A stretch of DNA of 64,000 bases from Aureococcus anophagefferens (GCF_000186865.1 NW_008705578.1:168655-232654), one strand, 5' to 3'; counted from the stretch's first letter, positions 36,245 to 46,262 are shown. The notes: a model not told the origin generated them from the letters alone. Program-made: numbers and translations.

Positions 36245-38096
36245 CACACCCAAACCTCTCGGACGATTAGCCTCAATACGGCCTTCGCGCCGCGCCACAG
36301 GCCGTATGAGGCCGCCTGTGACCCCCGCGCCGCTTCCGTTTGCGTCTACTAGTCCCTGCGCGGTCGCGTGCCACTTTTGAGCGCTGGAAACGGCGTGCGC
36401 GCGACGACGCACACGGCCTCGGAAACCGCCTGCGGGAGCGGTCGAGCAGCGGGCGGCGCTGGACGCGTCCGGAGGTCGCCGCGGGTCCGTAAACCGTCGC
36501 GGCGGTCCGTCCATGTTGCGCATAGATGCGGCGCGCGCTCAACTGCGTCGGCCGAGGCCGTGGTCGTGGTGCGGCGCTGGGCCGAAGACGGGTGCCGACG
36601 ACACGTTCGAGGCGCGGACCGCGGCTAGATCTGCGCGAGTTCCCGTCGGCGAAGTGGCTCGTGCAGCTCGTCTATCACTATGGGTGAGCCGTGGCCCAAC
36701 AGATCACGTCAAATACGCCACATCGCCGTTCATGACCCCAGAACCCGTTTCGGCGGCGGTTTCGGGCGCCGCTCTGCGGCGGCCGGCGCGCGGGGGCCGC
36801 GGTCCGTGCCCCCGGACTTGATCGATTTTGCGGCCAAACATCTCCACGAAGCGATCGGGAATGACTCCTCGCGGGCGCGGACGACCTGCAACGCTCGGCG
36901 GACGCGAACGTCGTGCTCGGCGCACACGCGCGCAACCGCTCGACGGCGGCTACGCGGCGCCCATGGGGGCGGCGGTGCGAGGATATGGGCTCCGAGCTCA
37001 TCCTATCGATGGGCGAGGGCCGTGGAGCACTCATCAGCGCTGGACCCGACGTGCTTCTTTGCGGCGTCGAAGTCGTACGTCGACGGAGACGGTCCTAAAC
37101 CGACACGTTCGCGCGCGGCGCGCGGTCGCCGTCCGCGTCTGTACCCGCGGACTTTTTCGTTATCAACGCTCCAAGTACATGGCTTTGCGACGCCGCGGGC
37201 TTTCCGGCGGTGGCCCGGTCACCTGCGACGCAGGCGTGGCGTAAATATTTTTTTCAAAACACCGTCTGGCACTCTACGGTGTCTTCGCGACCCGAAACCC
37301 GAGCCCGCACCGCGTCTCTTCGTCCCTAGAGGCGCCAGAGTACCGGCGTCGAAGCTCGACCGAGAGGCGCCCACTAGAAGCTCGGATTAAGAGGTAGGTG
37401 CTCCGCCCGAGATGAGGCTGTACGCGCTCGAGCACCAGATTCGCGAACGGGTCAAAAATGTCGTTGTCGCTAGAAATTTCTAGCCGGAGGCCACGTAGAT
37501 CTCATACGACGACGATGGTGTGCTCGGGCTCGTCGCCGTGGACGTTGGTGACGAGAATCGCAGCGGCAGAGATCATTCGGTAGGGCTGCAGTGTATGGGG
37601 TCCGCGATCCACGACTTCAACACGTTTTCCGAGGTCACACGACGCTTCCGGACCGAGTATATGACCCACCGGAGGGATGTGACCAGCGCCTCGCACGTGT
37701 GGCGCTCCGGATGCCCGCGGTCAACGCGTCGGGAATGTCGTCGGCGCCGAGCTTCGGCCGCGCGCGCAGTCACGTTTTGGGCCCGCACGCATCGAACCAA
37801 GCACGCGGAATCTCTTACAGCATCACTAAGGACCCGCGCACGCCCCAAACGAGCCAGAAGCAGCGTTTCCGACGAGTCCGCACTCGGGCCTCTGAGAGCG
37901 TGGGCCGCCGGCCGCTGTCACGCGACCGTTTGGAGCCGCGAAGTCGCCATCACGAACGGTTGGAACGGCTCCGCGCCCTCGTGGGGTACATGCGCCGCGG
38001 CCGGGGCCGTTTTTCCTTCGGCTACCGCGGCCTACGCGCCGCTTTGAGGCCCATCGAGGGCTAATCGGGTGATCACCAGCCAAAGGTTTGGGTGTG
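36245..38096. other. Gene-poor region bounded by an imperfect inverted repeat
   Basis: CACACCCAAACCT (36245-36257) reappears inverted at 38084-38096, CGATTAGCC (36264-36272) inverted at 38059-38067, and GCCTCAA near 36270 inverted near 38043, in matching order. Spacing differs by a small insertion. Short ORFs inside (e.g. 36680-37390 on +) have Arg-rich, out-of-frame composition and no recognisable domain. It may be a decayed transposable element; it could also be ordinary intergenic DNA with a chance repeat. Confidence 0.35.
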
Positions 38097-38131
38097 CCTG
38101 AGGACTTCGCGCTGCTACACAACATGTTGCG

Positions 38132-39069
38132 GTTACCTTTACATTTCATAAGTTGAGTCGATGTTGAAATTAATTGCGTGCGGGGGTGTTTGGGCAGCAA
38201 AATCGTGTCGACCGCTGTCCCCCAGGCGCCGTGGGTTTGGCGCGGCACGCGTGGGGTGCCCCCGCTACAACCCACGCCGAAATCGGGCTGAATCGAGCGA
38301 CGCGGTGGTGCGGGAGGCACGGTGATCAGGCACCTCATCATCATCTATCTGCTTCGAAACAGGTGCACATGTTTGCTGCAGCGCATCAATTGAGCCACGC
38401 ATGGTCATGGATCGATAGTGAGTGTGTGCTCTACGGCTGGTCGCCGCGCCGCGGTCGCGCGTCGCGCTCCTCGCGACTTTGAGCACTGCAGTCGGAAACT
38501 CGCGCCACCGTCTCGAACCGATGCGGGGCGCGCCGCGCGCGTTGCACAGACGTTCTGTGGGCTGGTATCGATCTCGGCGGCTGTGTCGACTGTCCTGGAA
38601 CGCGTCCTGCAGCGACGACGGGTAGCGGGGCCCAGACATCGCTGCGAGCCATGCGTTTCCGCCCAGCGCCAAAGCGTGACGTTTTACGCTCGAGCGGTTG
38701 ATCGCGGCACCCGCACCCGCCGGCGTCGCGCCGCTGCGCCAGAGACCCGCCCTGCGTCCCCCGCGAGCGGCCCGAAGAGCTGTGTACGCGTGTAGAGGTC
38801 GCGCGCGCTCAGGACGCGGTGCCGCAGGCCGAGCCACGCGATCCGCAGCCGAAACCTTCGAAACGGGCGACGAACAAGCCTTCGCGCGTCGCGCCGATGA
38901 CGCCACGACCGCGCCGCAAGTCCCTCGTGACAGCGGGACCCTCGCGCTGCAAGCGCGCGACTCGCAGAAGTCGAGCCGCGGCGCGCAAGGCTGTGACGAT
39001 CGACCTCGCCACAGCCGTCCTCGGGCTCGGACACAAAATTCGACTCAACTTATGAAATGTAAAGGTAAC
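38132..39069. mobile_element. 938-bp MITE-like element with perfect 30-bp terminal inverted repeats
   Basis: GTTACCTTTACATTTCATAA followed by GTTGAGTCGA lies at 38132-38161; its exact reverse complement is at 39040-39069. The termini are A+T-rich in a very GC-rich genome, so chance identity is implausible. The interior has no recognisable transposase; the longest ORF (minus strand, 213 codons) is Arg/Ser-rich and unconvincing. No clean target-site duplication is visible beside the termini. The right end lies 44 bp from the stop of the next gene. Confidence 0.75.
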
Positions 39070-39113
39070 GAGCACTTTGCGACGAGCCGGTTCCGACGCT
39101 CTCCTGAAAACTT

Positions 39114-40325
39114 TTACACCGCGAGCGCCGTCCCGAACCCCTCCTCCCGCGCCGCGTCCTCGAACATGGGGAACGCGTCGGGCAGGGCCGCCCACTTGGG
39201 CGCCTCGAGGCGCTCCGCGGCCGGGTGGACCTTCACGGAGCTCAAGGAGCCGATCTCGACGCCCGCGCCGCGGGACGCGTCCCGGCCGACGCGCACGGCG
39301 CCCGACCACGAGTTGCGGTGCGCCTGGAGCTGGGCGTCCAGCAGCCGGCCCGCGTAGGCGTAGAGCTCGCGGTCCAGGTCCGTGTTGCGGCGGAACGCCG
39401 CGGCGATGTGGCCGTCGACCTTGGCCAGGATCGCCAGCTCCGGCTGGGAGTAGGCCGTGTAGTTGAAGCGCGCCAGCGCCGACACGTCGCCGTAGCCGAA
39501 CTTGGCTTTCAGGAGCGGCGCGAGCTCCGCGAGCCGATCCAGGGGCGCGACGACCGAGAAGCGGTCGAGGCGCCGCTTCGCCGCGTCGAGGTCGTCGCGC
39601 GTCGGCCGGTGGAAGTCCAGCACGGCCTGGGCGCAGTTCGGCCGGTGCCGCGCGCGCTGCTCCGCGTAGTCGCCGTCGGGCACGTCGACGTAGCGTTCGT
39701 CGCCGCCGCGGAACTCGAAGCCCACGCGGTAGTGGGGCAGCGTCCGCGTCGCCCCCGTGCGGATCGTCGCCTCCGCCGCGCCCGCCTTGGCGAAGACCTT
39801 GGCGATGGTCGCCGCGCAGCCGATGTAGTGGCCGAGCTGCCGGTTGACGTACTGCTTCACGCGCGCGGGGTCGCCCTCGGTGCCGCCGGCGACGGCGTGG
39901 AGCGGGTCGCGCACGACGCCGACGAAGGCGAAGCGCGTGAAGGCGAGCGCCGCGGGCAGGCGCGTGTGGATCTCGAGGAAGCCCACGCGGAAGTGCGACG
40001 CGTAGTACGCCGCGGCCTCGGGCAGCCCGTGCCAGCTCCTCGCCCGCTCCGGGTGCCGCGGAACGCAGTGCTGCGCGTCCTCGTCCCTCCGGCGGTCCAC
40101 GCGGCCGAAGGCGTCCGTCGGGATGCGCGCGCCGCTGTCGACGGCGACGTCGCAGAGGACGCGGCCGTCGAGCTGCGGCTCCGCCGGCACGAAGTAGACC
40201 GTGCCGTTGCCGTCGCGCACGTAGCGCTCGACGAGCTGCTTCTCGAAGCGCCAGGGGTCGAGGTCGCGCACGTCGATGGCCCGAGCGAAGAACCAGCAGC
40301 ACGCGACGACGGGCAGCCGCGCCAT
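39114..40325 (-). CDS. Putative secreted/Golgi sulfotransferase-like protein
   Basis: 403 residues from ATG 40325 (MARLPVVACCWFFARAI), a signal peptide or anchor; sequence upstream in frame is non-coding in character. The protein contains FAFVGVVRDPLHAV (~residue 140), resembling the 3'-phosphate-binding segment of carbohydrate sulfotransferases, and a C-terminal DLDRELYAYAGRLLDAQL pattern like the N-x-x-D-x-x-LY-x-Y helix of the heparan-sulfate 2-O-sulfotransferase group. A clear 5'-phosphosulfate loop was not found, so the assignment is tentative. The enzyme would act on polysaccharides in the Golgi lumen. Confidence 0.48.
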   Translation of the reverse strand: MARLPVVACCWFFARAIDVRDLDPWRFEKQLVERYVRDGNGTVYFVPAEPQLDGRVLCDVAVDSGARIPTDAFGRVDRRRDEDAQHCVPRHPERARSWHGLPEAAAYYASHFRVGFLEIHTRLPAALAFTRFAFVGVVRDPLHAVAGGTEGDPARVKQYVNRQLGHYIGCAATIAKVFAKAGAAEATIRTGATRTLPHYRVGFEFRGGDERYVDVPDGDYAEQRARHRPNCAQAVLDFHRPTRDDLDAAKRRLDRFSVVAPLDRLAELAPLLKAKFGYGDVSALARFNYTAYSQPELAILAKVDGHIAAAFRRNTDLDRELYAYAGRLLDAQLQAHRNSWSGAVRVGRDASRGAGVEIGSLSSVKVHPAAERLEAPKWAALPDAFPMFEDAAREEGFGTALAV

Positions 40326-40429
40326 CGCGTTTGGATGTATGTGCAACCTAGTACAACGAGGGAAGCATGGGCTCGTTTCCCCGCTCACGTCACCGTGGCT
40401 CGAGCTCGAGGTGTGATCTCGTAGATCGC

Positions 40430-40558
40430 GCTGTCTGTTTAGTAAAAGACCGGCGGAGAGCCGCTGCCACGAGGCCGAATCTCGCACCGTCGTGCGCCGC
40501 GTCCTCTGCGCCGCCCAGAAAAACCCTCCAATCCTCACAAAGAGCTGCGACAGAAGAG
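40430..40558 (+). promoter_or_regulatory. Promoter/5'UTR region duplicated at 45745-45869
   Basis: Shared blocks in the same order include GATCGCGCTGTC, GGAGAG[C/T]CGCTGCCACGAGG, and GCCGCGTCCTCTGCGCC, then a short A-rich tract and a CTCACA-A-AG motif just before the ATG. Conservation continues into the signal-peptide exon. It lies between the divergent sulfotransferase-like gene and the small secreted protein gene. Confidence 0.6.
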
Positions 40559-41209
40559 ATGCTACGCAAGCTCGTCTGCTTCCTGCTCGCGTCGTCCGTC
40601 GCGGCGCTGCTGCCGCCGTCGCACGCGACGCCGCGGCGCCGGTCCGTCGTCGTCGGCGTCGAAACCGAAATGGGCGCCGCGTGGGCCATGGGCGCCTCGT
40701 CCGTCGGCGGCCCCGACTGGCTCTCCGGCTCCGAAGTCATCACGACGGCCGAGGCCCCTGGCGCCGGTGGCCCCACCGCGGTTGATCGCGCCCGCGAGTT
40801 CGCCAAGGCCTCGGCCGGTGGCTCGACGAGCTTGGGGTCGTCATGGGCCATGGGCGCCTACTCCGACTTCTCTCACTCCGCCCCCGCCACGGCCGTCGCC
40901 GCCAAGGTCGTGGCTGATGACTCGATCCCCGATGGCCCCACCGCGGTTGATCGCGCCCGCGAGTTCGCCAAGGCCTCGGCCGGTGGCTCGACGAGCTTGG
41001 GGTCGTCATGGGCCATGGGCGCCTACTCCGACTTCTCTCACTCCGCGCCCGCCACGGCCGTCCCCGCCAAGGCCGTGGCCGATGGCTCGATGAGCCAGTC
41101 GTCCACCGCGGTTGAACGCGCCCGCGAGGCCTCGAAGAGCCAATTGGGCTCGTCATGGGCCATGGGCGCCTACTCCGACTTCTCTCACTCTGCACATGTC
41201 AACAAGTGA
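40559..41209 (+). CDS. Small secreted/targeted protein with three ASSWAMGAYSDFSHS-type repeats
   Basis: 216 residues. The N-terminus MLRKLVCFLLASSVAALLPP is a signal peptide followed by RRRSVVVGVE; the hydrophobic-core-then-basic order also fits a plastid or vacuolar bipartite leader. The mature part has three ~60-residue repeats, each ending LGSSWAMGAYSDFSHSA, with AVDRAREFAKASAGGSTS in the first two. No known family was recognised. The signal exon and upstream DNA are paralogous to those at 45745-45976, where they lead into an entirely different mature protein. Confidence 0.72.
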   Translation: MLRKLVCFLLASSVAALLPPSHATPRRRSVVVGVETEMGAAWAMGASSVGGPDWLSGSEVITTAEAPGAGGPTAVDRAREFAKASAGGSTSLGSSWAMGAYSDFSHSAPATAVAAKVVADDSIPDGPTAVDRAREFAKASAGGSTSLGSSWAMGAYSDFSHSAPATAVPAKAVADGSMSQSSTAVERAREASKSQLGSSWAMGAYSDFSHSAHVNK

Positions 41210-41849
41210 GCGGCGACGAAGTCGGCGACCTGCGCGCCGAGACCGAACGTTCTGTCAGCGTCGGCGAACACGTCGCCGGCGTCGGGCTGTATATACGCCG
41301 GGAAAGGGACCCCGCCTAAGACCGCCGCCAGGCAATAACATGGCCCGCCGGCGGGATATGCCAAACGCCGCTTCAACTTGGACTTCATCCGATGAGTCAA
41401 ACCTTGCACTTCAACAGGGGCCTCAACTCAGCCGCTTGCCCTTCAAAGGGGCCTCGACACCGCCGCTCACGCCTCGCGGGGGACCTCTGACGCGCCGCCC
41501 ACGCCTTAGGGGGCGCAACCCGCCCCAAGCCACGTGCCAGAAGCCCTCAGGCCGCGGGCTCCAGAAGCGGCCACTACTACTACCTAGGTAGTGGAAGCCC
41601 TCCAGAAGCCCTCCAAAACCCTTCCGCGGACCCGAAAGACCCCAAGCCCCCTACGGTTTTGCAATTTTAAGGTCCCCCACTGCTTCGCCCTAGTAAATTG
41701 CTCTTCAAGCTCCCTCAAGATAGCAAAATGAAGTGTTCAGGGCAAACTGCAACACCGCCGCTTCGGAATGACACAGCCCACTCGAGAACCCGTGTTAGAG
41801 TGTGGCATCCTGAAAGTCGCAAAATTAGGGGCTGCCCTCACCCGCTGCG
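41210..41849. other. Intergenic region with a long inverted repeat arm
   Basis: Besides the repeat arm at 41338-41436, this 640-bp stretch shows CTCAAGATAG-like A+T-richer sequence near 41690-41830 that presumably precedes the kinase gene. No convincing ORF was seen; the 159-codon frame at 41112-41591 is Arg/Pro-rich and overlaps the real gene in another frame. Confidence 0.5.
41338..41436 (+). repeat. Left arm of a ~95-bp inverted repeat flanking the kinase-phosphatase gene
   Basis: Contains CCCGCCGGCGGGATATG and AACGCCGCTTCAACTTGG, and ends CAACAGGGGCCTCAACTCAG. It matches the reverse complement of 45532-45626 with scattered substitutions. The palindromic core is slightly mutated here (ATGGCCCGCC in place of ATATCCCGCC). 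Confidence 0.8.
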
Positions 41850-44800
41850 ATGGGCCTCGTCTTCTCGACGCCCCGCGTCGAAGCCGGCGGCGGCCCGGAG
41901 CCCGTCATCGACGACGACGACGACCTGCCGCTGGCCACGGCCGTGCTCGGCGCCATGCCGCGGGGCGTCGAGTTCGACTGCCGCGTCGCCGTCTTCGACA
42001 ACACGGTCACGCTCCGGGGCTTCTTCTCGAAGTCGGACGAGGCCGGCACGGTCACCTGCGCCAAGGGCGCGCTCCACTACGCCTGCGCCTCGGAGCGCGG
42101 CCGCCTCGCGTTGCGCGACGGCCGCGCGGCCTTCCGCCTCGAGGCCGGCGGCGGGCTGCCGCAGCGGCCGACGGTCGCGGTGCTGGTGACGCCGCGGCTC
42201 CACGTCGCGGGGAAGCGCGAGTGGCATTTTTTCGAGGTCGCGGCCTGCGTCGCCGCCGTGAACCGGCGCGGGCGGGGCGACGTCACGAAGCGGCGGTCCG
42301 CGGGGCTTTCCGTGGAGCGACGGACGGGCCGCGTCGTCGTGACCATCTTCAAGGACAAGGGCACGCGCGCGTCGATCCGCGAGCTGCGCCTCCCCCCGGG
42401 CCTCCAGGTCTTCGTGGACACCTCGCCTGACCCGGCGCGGCGCCCCTCGGCGCCGCCGCGGGTCTCGGGCGACGGGCCCCTGAGCGCGCTCAAGCCGAAG
42501 CCGGCGGCGACGCCGGAGCCCGCGGCGGCGGCGCTCGAGCGGGAGCTCGCGGCGGAGCGCGCGCGCGGCGCGACGGCGCGGCGCGACTTCGAGGCGCGCG
42601 AGACCGCGTCCGAGTACGAGAAGCTCGTCGAGATGGTCGTCTCGGACGGCCTGGTCTTTGCGGACGGGGTGCACCTGGTCACGCTCTTCGAGGCGGGCCA
42701 CGGCCTCGGCGACGCCGAGCGGGACGCGGCCCTGGCGGCGCTGGGCTGGACGCCCGCGGAGTGGGCCCGCGCGCGCGACTCCGCGCGGAATTCGAGCGTT
42801 CCGACGTCGACGCGCGGTTCTTCGGCCTCGTTTTGACTGTCGAGCGAACACGACTCGTCCCAAAATCGGCGACTCGGAGAGTGTCGGTCGGGGCCGCCCG
42901 AACCGCCGGTCTCCGCGCAGGCCAAACTACGGGCGGGTCCTGCGGCACGTCCTCGCGGACGGCGTCGTGGACGAGTGGGTGATCGGCGTCGTCGAGGCCT
43001 ACGAGGCGCAGCACGGCGTGACTGCCAAGGAGCGGACCCGGACCCTCGCGGGCCTCGGGTGGACCGTCGACAAATTCCTCGAGAACGCGCCGCGGGCCTC
43101 GACGTCCGCGGCGCCCGACGCGGAGCGGCAGACGCTCCTCCTGCAGTGTTCGCGCAGCGTGCGCATGCGCATCGCGCGGAGCCACGCGGTGCGCGTGGAC
43201 ATGCGGGCCGTCGACCTCGCGACGGGAGGCTTCGACGAGTCGAGGCGCGTCGGCTCCGGCGGCTTCGGGGCGGTCTACGCGGGCGCGGCGCCCGCGCCGC
43301 GAGCGCGCGCCGGCGCCGCCGAGCCGCGCTGCCCATCAGGTACGCTGGAACAGTTCGGCGACGTGGCGATCAAGCGGCACCTGCGCGGCGCGGGGCAGGG
43401 CGAGGCGGAGTTCGTCAAGGAGCTCGACGTGCTCGCGCAGCTGCGAGATCCGCGCCTCGTGCATCTCCTCGCGTACGCGGCCGACGAGCACGAGCGGGTC
43501 CTTGTCAGCGTCGAGCGACACAGGTGCTTTCTCACGCAAGTTTCGCCCGGATACCGTTCCACCGTCGCCCTCGCTAGGTGCTCGTCCTCGAGCTCATGCG
43601 CGGCGGGTCCCTGCAGGACCGGCTCGCCTGCACGGGCTTCGACGGCCGCGACGTCGCGCCGCTCCCGTGGAACCACCGCCTCCGCATCGCCCTCGACACG
43701 TCGGCGGCCCTCTACTACCTGCACGCCCAGCCGCGCGCCAACGACGTCGCCTTCATCCACGGCGACGTGAAATCGGCGAACGTCCTGCTCGACGACGCCG
43801 GCCACGCCAAGCTCGCGGACTTTGGCCTCGCGCGCAAGGTCGCCACTCCGCGGGGCGCGGACAGGACCCTGACGCTCGCAGGCTCCCACGGCTACATGGA
43901 CCCGCACTACGTCGCGACGGGCGAGATCAGCACCGCGTCGGACGCGCGCGCCCGCGCCCGGAGCCGCGCGCGAGTCCGCGACGACGACGCCCCGCCCTCA
44001 GGTCTACGCCTTCGGCGTCGTGCTCATGGAGCTCGTCACGGGGCTCGACGCCCGCGGCCTCGTCGACCGCGTCATGGCCGCGGAGCGCGAGACCGACATC
44101 TTCGACGCGAAGCTCGAGCCGTCGCCGGAGGCGCTCGAGCGGGCCGTCGACGTCCTCGAGATCGCCCACCGCTGCGTCCAGTCGGTGCCCGGCGACCGCC
44201 CGGCCATGGACGCCGTCTGCGACCTCCTCTCCGAGGCCGAGCTCGCCGGAGACGCGGTGATCGTCGACGCGGAGCCCGTCGCCGACGGGGCCGACGTCGT
44301 CGGCGCGCAGATGGTCGAGGTCCTCAGCGTCGACGGCGCGGCGACGCCGCTGGGTCGCTCGGCCGCGCCGTCCGCGCCGTCCGCGCCCCCCACGCCGCGC
44401 GCCGACGAGCCGCCCCCTCCGTCCGCGCGGCCGCGGCCGTCCGCGCCGCCGGCGCCGCCGGGCCTCGGCGAGCCGCGCGCCGCCGGCGACGCGCCGCCGG
44501 CGCCCGGCGCGGACGCGCGGCCCCTGCGCATCCTCGCGGGCACCTTCAACATGGGAGGCAGCTCCATGCTCCCCGGAGAGCTTGTCCCCTGGCTCCGGCA
44601 CGGCATGATCGTGTCCGAGGGCCGCGTCGTCTTTGCCGACCTCGTCGTCGTCGCGCTACAGGAGGTCAAGCTTGGCAACGCCAACGTCGAGCAGAAGCTC
44701 ATCGGCCACCTCGAGCAGCACGAGCTCGTGAACGACGCCTCGATGTCCTTCCTGCGCATGGGCCTCAAGCTCCTCGTCTTCTGCCGCCGCGCCGCCGAAG

Positions 44801-45474
44801 CCAATTTCTACGTCCACGACGTCAGGAAATCGTTCGTATCGACCGGTGGCCTCATCCGGGGAGCGTGCGGCGTCGCCCTGTCGGCATCCCTGGGCCGGGT
44901 CGTCGAAGCGTCCCGCGTCCGCCTCGCGTTCGTCTGTTGCCAGCTCCCGGCGAGCGAGGGCAAGTGCGCGGAGCGGAACGCGGCCGTGAAGAAGATCACG
45001 ACGAAGCTCAAGGCCACCATCCTCGAACCGACGCGGCACTGCTTCATCCTCGGCGACCTGAACTACCGGCTCGACCCCAACAAGTACGGCGCGCCGGCTA
45101 TCTACAGCGGCGCGAACATCGCGACGGTCTTCCACCGCGTCTCGCAGCTCATCGAGGAGGGAAACTACGCAGCTCTCGGAGCCCTCGACGAGCTGACATG
45201 CCAGCCCCAGGCCGACCGGGATGAGGCCGGCCTCGCGGGCTTCAGGACCACGCCGTATTCGGGTCCGCCGTCGTTCAAGTGCGTCGTCGGGAAGAAGGGA
45301 TTCCATTACTTGTACGGGTGGAAGGGATTCCACAAGCGCCTCCCGTCCTTCACGGACCGCATCCTCTATCGCTATCCGGACGCAGGCCCGCAGACCAGGC
45401 TCACAAACTTCGAGGTCGTCGGGGACGTCAGCACGAGCGACCACAAGCCCATTCGCGCCGCGTTCGACATCTAG
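41850..45474 (+). CDS. Protein kinase (TKL/RLK-like) fused to inositol polyphosphate 5-phosphatase
   Basis: Five exons (41850-~42760, ~42921-43282, 43340-43497, 43578-43943, 44002-45474) give ~1089 residues. MGLVFST fits an N-myristoylation site. Two homologous helical repeats (DG...GLGWT) surround the first intron, which supports one gene. Kinase, ~410-665: VGSGGFGAVYAG, VAIK, HGDVKSANVLL (HGD, so non-RD type), DFGLARK, SDVYAFGVVLMEL. A Pro/Ala linker leads to the IPPc domain, ~770-1089: GTFNMGG, LQEVK, GDLNYRL, PSFTDRILYR, SDHKPI, the full metal-dependent 5-phosphatase motif set. The phosphatase would remove the 5-phosphate from inositol phosphates or phosphoinositides at a membrane; the kinase may regulate it. 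The first intron's donor is uncertain. Confidence 0.8.
43283..43339 (+). other. Probable GC-AG intron (57 nt) in the kinase N-lobe
   Basis: The segment starts GCGCGGCGCCC and ends GCCCATCAG. Removing it joins VGSGGFGAVYAG to TLEQFGDVAIK, the normal spacing between glycine loop and catalytic lysine in RLK-type kinases. Its length is a multiple of three, so it could also be translated as an Ala/Arg/Pro insert. Confidence 0.6.
43498..43577 (+). other. Intron in the kinase domain (80 nt, GT-AG)
   Basis: GTCCTTGTC...CGCTAG. Removal joins DEHER to VLVLELMRGGS, the hinge region expected between kinase lobes. Retaining it shifts the frame. Confidence 0.85.
43944..44001 (+). other. Intron in the kinase C-lobe (58 nt, GC-AG)
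   Basis: GCGCGCGCCC...CCCTCAG. Splicing gives ISTASDVYAFGVVLMEL, a near-perfect kinase subdomain IX. The reading frame changes across it, so an intron is required; no GT donor gives the conserved peptide. Confidence 0.8.
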
Positions 45475-45869
45475 GCACCCGGACGTCTAATCGTCGCCTG
45501 CCAAGCCTAAAATTCATCGCCGATTGCCTTTAGCGGCTGTGTTGAGGTCCCTGTTGAAGTGCAAGGTTTGAGGTTGAAATCCAAGTTGAAGCGGCGTTTA
45601 ACATATCCCGCCGGCGGGATATGTTAGCAAGCCCCCTCGGACAGACCCACAACTCTTCAACCAGAGGGAATGGGCTCGGAGCGGCATGTTGACGCAATGT
45701 TGACCCATTGTTGAGCAGCTCTTCGAGCTGTGGAGCACGAAGATCGCGCTGTCGCGCCGGTTGTTTGCGCTTGAAAGGGACTCGCGGAGAGTCGCTGCCA
45801 CGAGGTCGAAGCTCGTACTGTCGCGCCGCGTCCTCTGCGCCTAAAAAAACCTCACACAAAGCGCAAGAG
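45475..45869. other. Intergenic region with inverted-repeat arm and duplicated promoter
   Basis: 45532-45626 is the right arm of the inverted repeat, and 45745-45869 is the promoter copy of 40430-40558. Between them, 45630-45740 has short TTGACG/TTGACCCATTG-type motifs but no ORF of note. Confidence 0.6.
45532..45626 (-). repeat. Right arm of inverted repeat, with a perfect 28-bp palindrome
   Basis: The palindrome occupies 45599-45626; its half-site is TAACATATCCCGCC. It would form a 14-bp hairpin without a loop. The rest of the arm is the reverse complement of 41338-41436. Confidence 0.85.
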
Positions 45870-46253
45870 ATGCTCCGCAAGCTCATCTGCTTCCTGGTCG
45901 CGTCGTCCGTCGCGGCGCTGGTGCCGCCGTCGCACAGCATACCGCGGCGCCGCTCCGTCGTCGTGAACGTCGAGAAGTGCGCGACCGCGTCCCTTTGATT
46001 TCGCGACGACGCCGACCCGCGCCGCGCGACGGCGCCGAACCGCGCCGCACCCAGGTTCTTCCCGCCGCCGGAGAAGGGCAAGGAGCTGCAACAGGCCGCG
46101 CGGAACCTCGCGCTCTGGTCCGTGATCCTGATCGGGCCCGAGGCCGCGTACCGCCTGCCCACTTACTCGGCGTGCGTCGCCGACGACCTGCCGCGGCAGA
46201 CGTGCGCGGACATCCTCCCCCTCGTCGACTGGGCCGCGCACCTCGTCGGCTAA
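45870..46253 (+). CDS. Small two-exon secreted/targeted protein sharing its signal exon with the gene at 40559
   Basis: Exons 45870-45976 and 46055-46253 give 101 residues. Exon 1 encodes MLRKLICFLVASSVAALVPP and RRRSVVVNVEK, almost the same as the gene at 40559. A 78-nt GT-AG intron (GTGCGCGAC...CACCCAG) then leads to FFPPPEKGKELQQAARNLAL and a short Trp/Ala/Leu-rich domain with two cysteines (SACVADDLPRQTCADIL), ending VDWAAHLVG. Unspliced, the frame stops after six more codons. The mature domain is not recognised. The stop is 9 bp from that of the convergent glycosyltransferase gene. Confidence 0.65.
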
Positions 46254-46262
46254 AAGAAGACC

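Noticed and set aside
36680..37390. 236-codon plus-strand ORF in the gene-poor region
   Set aside because: Arg-rich, no domain, overlapped by similar ORFs in other frames; typical random GC-rich frame.
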